A DNA stretch of 64,000 nt from Pseudomonadota bacterium (lineage in GTDB: Bacteria > Pseudomonadota > Gammaproteobacteria > CALCKW01): contig JBCCUP010000001.1 of the NCBI GenBank assembly GCA_039196715.1, positions 62,001 through 126,000 on the forward strand, in the 5' to 3' direction. Of the stretch, positions 1 to 8,495 are shown piece by piece. The notes beneath the pieces were generated by a model. It did no database searches. It saw only the letters and a program-made list of their open reading frames with translations, and had not been told where the DNA came from. Each line of letters opens with the position of its first letter. Position 1 is the stretch's first letter. Made by a program: the position numbers and the translations under genes.

Positions 1-952
1 GCCAGGCCACCGGGTACGCACGTCCGTCTGGCGCGCGCCAGTGTCTGAGCGGTTCGAGTTCGAAATCCGACGCCGAGAGATGGCGAGCCTGCCCGTGCGC
101 GTCGGTCACGGTGCCCGAACTCGCCGGGTGGGCTGTCCCCCCACTCTCGCGCAACTGGTACAACATCAGATCGCTGCCGGAATCGAGTTGCAGCGAAAAC
201 CAGTCCCAACCCACGGTGCCGTCGGCCAAGGCGCTCGTGCTCCACTCGCGATCCAGCCAGGACGACCCCGTGACAGACACACGCCGGCCGTCGACGGTCA
301 CGCTGCCAGACGTGCGCAGGCGGGTGGCAGAGTAGTAGTAAGAGGCGTTGCCAACGGCCCCGCCCTTGTGGCTGAGCCCCGCCTCGCCGTTCAACACCAG
401 GGGTTTGTCCGGTGCCACGGTCACGTCGATCGAGAAGCTGTCACCGGCCGCCCGAAGCCGCCAGGGGAAACCGCCGTCACCGGGGCCGGACACCAGGCTC
501 CAATCGCCAATTGCGACCGTGAACGGCGCGTCGAATTGCCCTGCCAACCCGGCGGCACCTCGGGAAAAGCGCGTGGCGTGGTGATGTGCGTCCGCATCGA
601 CGTCGGTCAGCGCCGCGTGGCCCATCCACACCGCGTTGGTGGCAAAGTCGGACCGCGACGCCGGGGGCTCCGGCGCCAACTGGTTGCGAAACCACGTGAT
701 CTGGTAGCCAAAGGCCTGGCCCTCGGGGTCGACCAGGTTGCCCACGATGTACCACCACTCGTTCTGAAACCCCGGGTGTGCGCGGTGGTCCGCCGGGAAG
801 CGGAACGCGCGCGACCGGTCGGCGCGAGCGAAGCCCGGTTGCGCCTGACCACCAAGCACCCCCTCGACGGCCAATCCCCCCTCGTCCTCGGCAGGCCGGC
901 CACACGACACCACGCACACGACAGTCAGGGCGATGAACCACCTCCGCGTCAT
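1..952 (-). CDS. AttH/CrtC-like lipocalin-fold lipoprotein (3' end cut by window)
   Basis: About 317 codons are visible before the left edge; family members are usually near 350-370 residues, so the C-terminus is missing. The N-terminus has a short hydrophobic stretch followed by a lipobox-like VVSC, suggesting an outer- or inner-membrane lipoprotein. The conserved FPxDH...HPGFQNEWWYIVGNL block and the late DFELEPL..W...DGRAYPVAW block are typical of the carotenoid 1,2-hydratase/AttH (lipocalin-like) family. The ATG overlaps the stop codon of the ABC permease gene (ATGA), so it is translated with that exporter; this trio (ATPase, permease, AttH protein) recurs in proteobacteria. The transported substrate is unknown. 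Confidence 0.85.
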   Translation of the reverse strand, partial: MTRRWFIALTVVCVVSCGRPAEDEGGLAVEGVLGGQAQPGFARADRSRAFRFPADHRAHPGFQNEWWYIVGNLVDPEGQAFGYQITWFRNQLAPEPPASRSDFATNAVWMGHAALTDVDADAHHHATRFSRGAAGLAGQFDAPFTVAIGDWSLVSGPGDGGFPWRLRAAGDSFSIDVTVAPDKPLVLNGEAGLSHKGGAVGNASYYYSATRLRTSGSVTVDGRRVSVTGSSWLDREWSTSALADGTVGWDWFSLQLDSGSDLMLYQLRESGGTAHPASSGTVTDAHGQARHLSASDFELEPLRHWRAPDGRAYPVAW

Positions 953-3474
953 ACCCGTGTCACCGTGCCGAGCCGTGGCGCTTGGCGCTGCCGGGCCGGC
1001 ATCACGGCCGCGGCGATCGCAGCGAGCGGTCCGAGCAGACCGACAGAGAAAAAGACGCTCGCACGAAAGTGCAGGTCGATACTCCAGCCGAACGCGCGGG
1101 TGTTGATCACGTCGGTCAGGACCCACGCCAATGCCGCCCCCAGCGGCAGGGCGAACAACGCCGCCAGACAGCCGAGCACCGCAGCGAGGCCGAACAGCAA
1201 ACCCTGGAGCTGTCGCGGTGTCAGGCCAACGGCTCGCATGATCGCGAACTCGCCCTGCCGCTCCATCAGGACGGCGGTCAACGCGCCGAACACCCCCAGC
1301 ACGGCGACAACCGTCACCAGCAGAGTGATGACGTCCGTGATCGCGAATGTGCGGTCGAACACAGCCAACGACTGGGTGCGGATGGCCTCGCTGTCGGTGA
1401 CCCTGTACGGCGTCCGGAAGCGGGACGCGAGCGCCTCGGTTGCGGCGAACACCGCCGCCTTGTCGGCACTGTCGGACAACGCGAGGCCCACGCTGTTGAA
1501 CCCGCGCGCGTCGCCCGCGCGCTGCGCCAGGCGGTGCCCCAGGGCCATGACCCCCTGGCTGCTGCTGTAGTCGCGGTAGACGCCAAGCACCCGCGATTCG
1601 GCGTCCCCGTGTGACCAGGTCACGCGCACAGCATCACCCGGGCTCAGGCTCAAGCGGCGGGCCAGCGGCTCCGACACCAACACGCCCTCACCGGCTTCAA
1701 AGGCGTCGAACAGCGTCGACGTTGCCGTCGAGCGCATCGGAAAGCCGCGCACACTGTGCGCACCCGGCTGGATCACCAGCAACTCCGTGTCCAAGGCGTT
1801 GACGCGCGCACGCAGGCGCCGACCCGCGCTGATCGACGCCACGCCGGGCACCGCAGCCAGGGCCGCTTGCTGGTCGGGCCCGACCGGCTGGGCGCCCTCG
1901 TCCCGCACCGGTGTCACATACAAGTCGCTGCTCAGGGTCTGTTCGAGCCAGGTGTCAACACTGGCCCGAAAGGCACCTACCATGCTTGCAATACCCATCA
2001 CCGCCGCCAACGCAAGCGCCAGCGCGGACACGGCCAGCGCCGTCCTCGAGAGCGATTGCCGCACCGTGGTCAGTATCAGTCGAAGCTGCACGCCGCGCGT
2101 GCGCAACGCCGGCGCAACCACGATGAGCAGGCCATGGATCAACGACGGCACCACCGCACCGTAGCCGATCACCACGCAGAAGAGCCCGAGGTAGGCGCCG
2201 ACAATGCCGTCCCCGAGCACGACGATGGCGGCACCGCAGCCCATCAAACCGAGGCCGAGCAGGGTAGCCCCGACAAACCGCGGCGATTCGGCCGTGGCGG
2301 GCAACGCCTGCCGGATCAACGCGGTTGGGTCGGTGAGGGCCGCTTCACGCGCCGGGCCCAGCGCGGCACAGCACACCGAGAACATCGTGACGCCGAAGGC
2401 GATCAGAAACTGGGCCGGTGCGAGCAGGAGCCGCGGGGCGGAGTCGCCGCGGTAGATGTCGACGAACACGCGGTCGAGCAAGCCGAGCACGCCTGTCGCC
2501 AGGGCAACGCCGAGCACGAGGCCGAGCACGGCACCGAGCATCCCCAGCACCACCGCCTCGAACAGCAGCAGCGCGAAGAGCTGTCCCCGGGTCGCGCCGA
2601 TGAGGCGCGCCGCACCCAACGTCCGACGCCGCCGCAGCACCAGAAACACGAGCGTGTTGTAGACGAGGAAGGCGCCCACCAGCACGGTCAGCAGACTCAT
2701 TGCACGCACACTGATTCGAAAGGCGCGGGTCACATTCTCGAACTGCACGCGTGACTGACCGAGTGACACCAGTTGCAACTCGGGTGCAAGGCGGCGTTGC
2801 AGCGTACGCGCCTGGTCGTCGGACAGGCTCAGTGACACGGCCTCAAAGCTGCCGTCACCGCCTGACAGGGACTGCACCAGCGACACGTCGGCTATGCCGG
2901 CACGCACCAGACCCGGGGCGTCGAACAGGGTGTCGACCTGCAAGGCGTGGCGCCGGTCGCCGAGCCGGAAATCCAACGTGTCACCGACCTGCACACCAAA
3001 CGCTTTTGCGAGGTCATCGGAGAGCGCCACAACCGGCGCCCCGCCCAGCCACTGCGCCAGGGCATCGGCGGACAGCGGCTGCCGGCCTCCGTCCGCGGCC
3101 GGCAAGGGCTGCAACAACGGCATGGCGGCGTGCAGGCTCATCTCACCCACGCGCTGACCGCCCCGGTAGACCGTGCCGCTCACCTGCAACTCTGGCCAAA
3201 CACGCGACACCCCGTGTTCGCGCACCAGCGTGGTCAGTACCGGCGCCGGCACCGCGCCACGACGCGAGATCACGCGGTGTGTGGCGTTCGGGCTCAGCGC
3301 CGTGATGGCCTGGTCGAACGCCTGCAGTGCACTCTGGTTGGCGAGGCCCACGGCGACGACGATGGCCGCACCCAGCGCCACGGACACCAACGCAAGGCAC
3401 GCCTGCCACGGGTGTTGCGCGTAAAACCGCAAGCTGCTGCGCACCAACGCCAGGGGCAACAAGGCTCTCACCAC
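949..3474 (-). CDS. ABC transporter permease, FtsX/MacB fold (841 aa)
   Basis: Large inner-membrane permease. An N-terminal transmembrane helix (about residues 15-45) is followed by a periplasmic domain, then an FtsX-like block of three helices (about 260-390), further helices (about 400-500), a second periplasmic domain, and a final FtsX block (about 715-835). This doubled FtsX layout is usual for 800-residue permeases of the LolCDE/MacB superfamily that move lipids or lipoproteins out of the inner membrane. It overlaps the upstream ATPase gene by 7 bp and the downstream AttH-like gene by 4 bp, so all three form one operon. Cargo cannot be read from the sequence. Confidence 0.9.
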   Translation of the reverse strand: MVRALLPLALVRSSLRFYAQHPWQACLALVSVALGAAIVVAVGLANQSALQAFDQAITALSPNATHRVISRRGAVPAPVLTTLVREHGVSRVWPELQVSGTVYRGGQRVGEMSLHAAMPLLQPLPAADGGRQPLSADALAQWLGGAPVVALSDDLAKAFGVQVGDTLDFRLGDRRHALQVDTLFDAPGLVRAGIADVSLVQSLSGGDGSFEAVSLSLSDDQARTLQRRLAPELQLVSLGQSRVQFENVTRAFRISVRAMSLLTVLVGAFLVYNTLVFLVLRRRRTLGAARLIGATRGQLFALLLFEAVVLGMLGAVLGLVLGVALATGVLGLLDRVFVDIYRGDSAPRLLLAPAQFLIAFGVTMFSVCCAALGPAREAALTDPTALIRQALPATAESPRFVGATLLGLGLMGCGAAIVVLGDGIVGAYLGLFCVVIGYGAVVPSLIHGLLIVVAPALRTRGVQLRLILTTVRQSLSRTALAVSALALALAAVMGIASMVGAFRASVDTWLEQTLSSDLYVTPVRDEGAQPVGPDQQAALAAVPGVASISAGRRLRARVNALDTELLVIQPGAHSVRGFPMRSTATSTLFDAFEAGEGVLVSEPLARRLSLSPGDAVRVTWSHGDAESRVLGVYRDYSSSQGVMALGHRLAQRAGDARGFNSVGLALSDSADKAAVFAATEALASRFRTPYRVTDSEAIRTQSLAVFDRTFAITDVITLLVTVVAVLGVFGALTAVLMERQGEFAIMRAVGLTPRQLQGLLFGLAAVLGCLAALFALPLGAALAWVLTDVINTRAFGWSIDLHFRASVFFSVGLLGPLAAIAAAVMPARQRQAPRLGTVTRV

Positions 3475-4184
3475 GCGGTCTGCCCCGCCGGCAGTCCCTC
3501 GATCAGGTGGCCGTCGTGCACCGTGACCACCCGGTCGGCGCGGGCCGCCACGGCCGCACTGTGCGTGGCCACGACCACACAGCGCGCCTCGCCGCGCGCG
3601 ATCGCGAACACGGCGTTGAGCACCTGCTCGGCACTTTGTACATCGAGTGAACCGGTCGGTTCGTCCGCCAGCACCACGTTCGGGTTGCAGGCCAGTGCCC
3701 GGGCAATACCCGCGCGCTGCTGTTCTCCGCCGGACACCTGGTCGGGAAACCGCGCGGCCAGCGCGCCGATGCCGAGGTCGGCCAGCCGGGCCTGCGCCGT
3801 CCTCAACGCCGACGCGCGCGCCTGGCCCTGCAGCTCCAGCGGCAGGGCCACGTTTTCGACGAGCGTCAGGGTCGGCAGCAGGCAGAACTGTTGGTACACG
3901 AAGCCAATCCGATCGCGCCGTGCCCGGGTGACCTCGGGCTCGTTCAGCGTGTGCATCGCGGTGTCACCAACCCGAACCTCACCGCTGTCGGGTCGCAGCA
4001 AGCCCGCGGTGAGTTGGAGCAGGGTCGATTTGCCGGAACCGCTGCGCCCGAGCAAGGCGACACACTCGCCCGACCCGACGGACAACGTGACGCCCTCGAG
4101 CAGGGGGGTGTCCGCGGCGTGCCGATAGCAGACTGCACGCAAACTCAACACCGAAGCCGCTTCCACCGTGATGACCCGCCCCAA
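3468..4184 (-). CDS. ABC transporter ATP-binding protein, LolD/MacB type (238 aa)
   Basis: Complete nucleotide-binding subunit: Walker A GRSGSGKST at about residues 46-54, a Q-loop near YQQF, the signature VSGGEQQR, and Walker B VVLADEPTGSLD. DEPTGSLD is characteristic of the LolD/MacB/FtsE branch. It powers the FtsX-type permease encoded immediately downstream (7 bp overlap). The ATG at 4184 is the first in-frame start before the divergent gene cluster on the plus strand. Codon use is like the neighbours. Confidence 0.93.
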   Translation of the reverse strand: MGRVITVEAASVLSLRAVCYRHAADTPLLEGVTLSVGSGECVALLGRSGSGKSTLLQLTAGLLRPDSGEVRVGDTAMHTLNEPEVTRARRDRIGFVYQQFCLLPTLTLVENVALPLELQGQARASALRTAQARLADLGIGALAARFPDQVSGGEQQRAGIARALACNPNVVLADEPTGSLDVQSAEQVLNAVFAIARGEARCVVVATHSAAVAARADRVVTVHDGHLIEGLPAGQTAW

Positions 4185-4322
4185 TTGAATTATTCAGCCT
4201 CGTCGCCGCTGAAGAGACCAGGAGACGGCGCCCGGGTTCGACCGCGCGCCAGAAAAACCGAGCCGGCTTGGAACACAGTGCTGCAGACCCTGACCCGCTA
4301 TTTTCGCCGATCGCTGGTGGTG

Positions 4323-5558
4323 ATGACCCCGACGCCCACCGTGGCGTCCCTCGTGGGCGCGCCGTCACCGGTGCAGGCCTACCCGTTCACGGTGGAGTCA
4401 GCCCGGCAACGGTGCACCTTCAACGGCACGGTGGCAATCAGTCAGGTCGTGCAACTGCTCGGGCTGCGCGAGGGCGACCGCGTGTTGCTGCCAGCCTACG
4501 TGTGCGGCTCGGAGCTCGGCCCCTTCGAACACGCCGGCTGCGTGTTGGCATTCTACCGCGTGCACCCGAACCTCCAAATCGATCTGGCCGACCTCGAACG
4601 CGCGCTCGAGACCCCGACACGGGCCGTGTTGCTCACGCACTACTTCGGCTTTCCGCAACGTGACACGGCCCGGGCCCGCGCGCTGTGCGATGCCGCCGGT
4701 GCCGCCTTGATCGAGGATTGTGCGCACGCGCTCTTCTCGACGGACGGCGCAGCACCGGTCGGGCAAATCGGCGACTACGCGGTGTTCAGCCCGCGAAAAT
4801 CCCTGCCGCTGGCCGACGGTGGCCTGGTGGTGGGTCGACAGGCCCTGGCCGACACCCCGGCGTGGCCCGCTCGGCGCCCGCCGCTGTTGCCCACACTTGA
4901 TCGCGTGGTGTACGGACTGCAACAGTCCGCGCGGGCAGTGCCCGGCGCAGGCGGCGGCGGTCGGCTGGCGATTGCGGCCCTGTTGCCCTTCGCGGTTGCG
5001 ATCAAGGCTTTGCGGCGGCTCGTCCGCCTACCCGATTGGGCCTGGGCAACCGCGGATGTCGAGGGCCCGGCAGCGGTGCCGTTCTACCCCTGTCGGATGT
5101 CCTGGTACGGCGCGCGGGCGCTGCGTCGGGTCGACGCCTCGAGTGTGGTCACCGCCCGTCGACGGCATTACCGGCAGTGGGCTCGTGCGCTGGCCGACGT
5201 CGACGGTGTGTCGCTGCTGTTCGACACCCTGCCCGACGGGGTCTGCCCGCTCTACTGTCCGATTCTCGTCGACGCCCCCGACGCGCTCGTCGCCAACCTG
5301 GCCGCCGACGACGTCGAAGTGTTTCGCTGGTGGCCGCACCTGCACCCGGCGATCGCGTGGGCGGAGCACCCGGCACTGGTCGCGCTCAAGGCGCGCTCGG
5401 TTGCCCTGCCGGTTCATCAGCAGCTCACACCCGAGCAGATCGACGTCCTGGCGGCCCGACTGCGCGCCGCCGTCAGCGAGACGGCCAATGCGGCAGTCAA
5501 CGACGTTCACACCGACACCCACGTGTCGGACACCCCCGAGGCACGACGGGCGTGGTAG
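4323..5558 (+). CDS. DegT/DnrJ/EryC1-like PLP aminotransferase (411 aa)
   Basis: Fold-type I PLP enzyme of the sugar aminotransferase family. It shows the NGTVAI phosphate-binding stretch (about residue 35), PAYVCGSE, the LIEDCAHA block carrying the PLP-binding Asp (D132), and FSPRKSLPLADGG with the probable Schiff-base lysine at K159. Such enzymes make amino sugars for surface glycans. The ATG at 4323 is chosen because the paralogue at 7168 has the same MTP[AT]P start motif; GTG at 4278 is an in-frame alternative. Its end overlaps the flippase gene by 7 bp. The DegT-flippase pair is repeated at 7168-9953. Substrate unknown. Confidence 0.82.
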   Translation: MTPTPTVASLVGAPSPVQAYPFTVESARQRCTFNGTVAISQVVQLLGLREGDRVLLPAYVCGSELGPFEHAGCVLAFYRVHPNLQIDLADLERALETPTRAVLLTHYFGFPQRDTARARALCDAAGAALIEDCAHALFSTDGAAPVGQIGDYAVFSPRKSLPLADGGLVVGRQALADTPAWPARRPPLLPTLDRVVYGLQQSARAVPGAGGGGRLAIAALLPFAVAIKALRRLVRLPDWAWATADVEGPAAVPFYPCRMSWYGARALRRVDASSVVTARRRHYRQWARALADVDGVSLLFDTLPDGVCPLYCPILVDAPDALVANLAADDVEVFRWWPHLHPAIAWAEHPALVALKARSVALPVHQQLTPEQIDVLAARLRAAVSETANAAVNDVHTDTHVSDTPEARRAW

Positions 5559-7036
5559 CGGTCGTCCGGCACTTCCGCAACTACCTGTCCGCCGGGCTGA
5601 TCGGCAGCCTGATCGGCCTGGTGAGCTTCCCCTTGCTCACGCGGTCGCTGAGCGTCGAGGAGTACGGCTGGCTGGGTCTGGTGTCCGCGACTCTGACGGT
5701 GTTCATCAGCTTCGGCAAATTCGGCATTCAGTCCGCGCTGCTGCGCTTCTTCAGTGAGGCGCGCGCACAGAGCGCCGAGGCGCTGACAACGCTGCTGTCC
5801 AGTATTGCAGGCCTGGCAATTCTGCTGTCAGTCCTGTCGCTCGCCGTCTGGCTGATCTACAGCACCTGGATCGTACCCGGACTGCCCGACGGCGAGATGA
5901 TGCGACGCCTCTACTACATCGCAGCTGCGCTGGTGCCCATCAAGATCCTCTTCAGCATCACCACCAGCGTCATGAAAGCCGACGAAAAAAGCGGGTTCCT
6001 CGGCACCGTGACCGTGAGTGAGAAGGCCGCGAAGCTGTTGCTGATCGTGTTGATCATCTACACCGTCGGTGCCACCGCAGAATGGGTCATGGCGTCCACC
6101 GTCCTGGTGGAGCTCGTCATCCTGGCCTGGGTGATGCGCCGCGGCAGCCACTACCTCGGCGGTTCGCGCCCGCGTCTGTCGGTTCCCGTACTGACGCCGC
6201 TCGTCGCGTTCGGCCTGCCGGCCATGGCCGGGGAGATGGTGGCCGTGGCGCTCGAAGTGGGCGACCGCTACGTCATCCAGGCCTTCATGGGCGGCGAGGC
6301 CCTGGGCCAGTACGCGGCCTCCGTCAACATCAGCATGTACCTCGAATGGGTGCTGATCCTGGCCTTGCAGAGCGCCATCGTGCCCTACTACGTGCGCCTC
6401 TACGAGGAGCGCGGCCGTGCGGAGACGCTGCGCTTCCTGAACGGCGCATTCGAGGTGTACGCCGCAGTGGCGCTCGGTGTGTTCGCGGTATTCAGCGCTG
6501 CGGCACCGTCGTTGATCATGCTGCTCGCGGGCGAGCGCTACGCGCCGGGTGTCATCGTCATCCCGTGGTTCGCTGCCGCGTTCGTGCTGCTCGGGTCGGT
6601 GTCGATCGCCGCGGCGGGCATCTACATCGACAAGCGCCCGCGAGCACTCGCGAAATGGGTGTTGGTCGCCTTCGTGACCAACGTCAGCCTCAACATCCTG
6701 ACCGTGCCGATCTGGGGTCTGCAGGCCGCCGCCGTGACCACCTTCGTGTCGATGAACGTGCAGTGTCTGGGCGTCTACTGGGAAGCGCACCGCACGATGC
6801 CGGTCAAGCCGCCGCTGGCGGTGGGCGCCATCAGCGTCTTTGCGGCACTGCTGGCGCTGTTTGCGAGCCGTCAGCTGCCGGCGGCCGGGCATTTCACCGA
6901 CATGGTTCTGCGCGGCACCGCTGCGACGCTGCTGTACGCACTGACCGTGCTGGCGCTGAGTCCGACACTGCGACGCACCGCGTTCGAACGCGTGCAGGCC
7001 TGGCGCACCCAGCAGGTGAACCGACGCGCAACCTGA
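5552..7036 (+). CDS. Wzx-like polysaccharide flippase, MOP superfamily, copy 1 (494 aa)
   Basis: Multi-pass inner-membrane protein with about 12-14 hydrophobic segments. It begins with an N-terminal HFRNYLSAGLIGSLIGL helix and the FPLLTRSLSVEEYG motif typical of Wzx/O-antigen flippases. GTG at 5552 is chosen because it overlaps the preceding stop and because copy 2 starts at the equivalent position (GTG-L-K-HFRNY). It is expected to flip a lipid-linked glycan or related lipid across the inner membrane. It is clearly paralogous to the protein at 8496, sharing long identical stretches around residues 10-60 and 330-370. No glycosyltransferase or polymerase gene is present nearby. Confidence 0.87.
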   Translation: MVAVVRHFRNYLSAGLIGSLIGLVSFPLLTRSLSVEEYGWLGLVSATLTVFISFGKFGIQSALLRFFSEARAQSAEALTTLLSSIAGLAILLSVLSLAVWLIYSTWIVPGLPDGEMMRRLYYIAAALVPIKILFSITTSVMKADEKSGFLGTVTVSEKAAKLLLIVLIIYTVGATAEWVMASTVLVELVILAWVMRRGSHYLGGSRPRLSVPVLTPLVAFGLPAMAGEMVAVALEVGDRYVIQAFMGGEALGQYAASVNISMYLEWVLILALQSAIVPYYVRLYEERGRAETLRFLNGAFEVYAAVALGVFAVFSAAAPSLIMLLAGERYAPGVIVIPWFAAAFVLLGSVSIAAAGIYIDKRPRALAKWVLVAFVTNVSLNILTVPIWGLQAAAVTTFVSMNVQCLGVYWEAHRTMPVKPPLAVGAISVFAALLALFASRQLPAAGHFTDMVLRGTAATLLYALTVLALSPTLRRTAFERVQAWRTQQVNRRAT

Positions 7037-7167
7037 CCGGCCGGCTGCACCGGCGAGCCGCGACGACCCGCACGCGCCGACCCTGAATTTTTCTGCTCGC
7101 CCGCCGCTGCACTCGGAAGTGTGCTCAGCGCACCACCCACGCCAGCCACGCCACGGAGCGTCCGGAC

Positions 7168-8376
7168 ATGCCCACGCGCGCCCACGCGAAAACGCCACCA
7201 GAAACGCCCTCCGTCGCCATGACCCCCGCGCCACACCTGGCTCACTGGCGGGCCAGGCCCGGCGCGGTGGAGCGCTATCCGTTGACCGTGCCGTCCGCCT
7301 ACCGGTGTGACACGTTCACGGACCAGGCCGCAGTGGCCCGCTTGATCGAGGTCCTGGCGTTGAAGCCGGACGACCGCGTGCTGCTGCCGGTGTTGCAGTT
7401 CGAGCGCCAGTTCGACGCGTTGATTGCACGGTCGTGCGAACGCGCCATCTACGCCGTCGACGCGCAGATGCAAGTCGACCTCGCCGACTTCGAAGCCAAG
7501 TTGATCCGCGGCGCCCAGGCGGCAGTCGTATCGCACTACTTCGGCTTGCCGCAACGGGCGATGCGTGCCATCGCCGCGCTTTGTCAGCGCCACGGCGCGG
7601 CGTTGATCGAGGACTGCACACAGTCCATGTTTTCATCGGTTGACGGCGTGCCCACCGGCCAGTTCGGTGACTACGCGTTGTTCAGCCCGCACCGCGTACT
7701 GCCGGTGCTCGAAGGCGGCCTGTTGGTGTCACGCACCGAACTGCCGGTCGACACCGAGACGCGCGAACCCTCGCTGCTGCCCACCCTGGCGCACTACGCC
7801 GAGCGGGCGTTGCGTGCTGACGTTCCGGAACACACTGGCCCACGCTGGATGCACAGCACCGCCCTGCACCTTGCAGCGCGCATCGAGGCCACCGTCAACG
7901 CCCTCTGGCCCGGCGAGTCGAATCCCTGGTGTGTGACACCAACGGCGGCGGAAGCCCACTCACCCAAGCCGCCGTTCAGCGTCTCGGCCGTGGCCCGCGC
8001 TGCGCTCGAGCGGGCCAACGCAAACGAGATCGTGGACGCCCGTCGCGCGCATTTTGCGCGCTGGCTCGACTGCCTGCGCCACCACGACCGGTTCGAGCCA
8101 CTCGTCGACGAACTGCCAGACGGGGTCAACCCCTTGTACTTTCCCGTATTGACTGACGCGCCCGAAAGCGTCGTTACTGGGCTTGCCGAGCTCGACATCG
8201 AAGCGCGCAGCTGGCCGCGCCCGTTGCTCGAGGTCGCCGGGCTCACGCCGCGCCCCGAGTGGGACAAATTCGCCCGTATTGTCGCGCTTCCGATACATCA
8301 GCAGTTGACCGGCGCGTGTATTTCCCACGTGTCAGACAACTTGCCGGGGCACGAGGGCTATACTGACGCAGCTTGA
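7168..8376 (+). CDS. DegT-like protein lacking the PLP lysine (402 aa), probable pseudoenzyme
   Basis: Paralogue of the protein at 4323: it shares SHYFGLPQRA, AALIEDC, GQFGDYALFSP and the C-terminal ALPIHQQL region. The position of the Schiff-base lysine is arginine (R176 in FSPHRVLPVLEGG), and the NGT phosphate-binding motif is replaced by TDQ. These are direct sequence observations; loss of aminotransferase activity is inferred. The ATG at 7168 has GGAG nine bases upstream; ATG at 7219 would align with the start of copy 1. The reading frame is intact and coding-like, so the gene is maintained rather than decaying. It could act as a scaffold, regulator or binding partner of copy 1. Confidence 0.8.
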   Translation: MPTRAHAKTPPETPSVAMTPAPHLAHWRARPGAVERYPLTVPSAYRCDTFTDQAAVARLIEVLALKPDDRVLLPVLQFERQFDALIARSCERAIYAVDAQMQVDLADFEAKLIRGAQAAVVSHYFGLPQRAMRAIAALCQRHGAALIEDCTQSMFSSVDGVPTGQFGDYALFSPHRVLPVLEGGLLVSRTELPVDTETREPSLLPTLAHYAERALRADVPEHTGPRWMHSTALHLAARIEATVNALWPGESNPWCVTPTAAEAHSPKPPFSVSAVARAALERANANEIVDARRAHFARWLDCLRHHDRFEPLVDELPDGVNPLYFPVLTDAPESVVTGLAELDIEARSWPRPLLEVAGLTPRPEWDKFARIVALPIHQQLTGACISHVSDNLPGHEGYTDAA

Positions 8377-8495
8377 GTCAGGCAGGGTCCGGGCAAAACC
8401 AAGTTGTACAATTTTCCCAGGGCAAGCACGCCGGCAGTTCGCGGCCGCGTTGGCCCGCATCGAACGAGCTGATGTAGAAGGCCGCCAAACAAGCT

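Noticed and set aside
5828-7234. Long open frame on the minus strand over the first flippase gene
   Set aside because: Arg/Gln/His-rich translation without hydrophobic or motif structure; it mirrors the GC-rich flippase gene.
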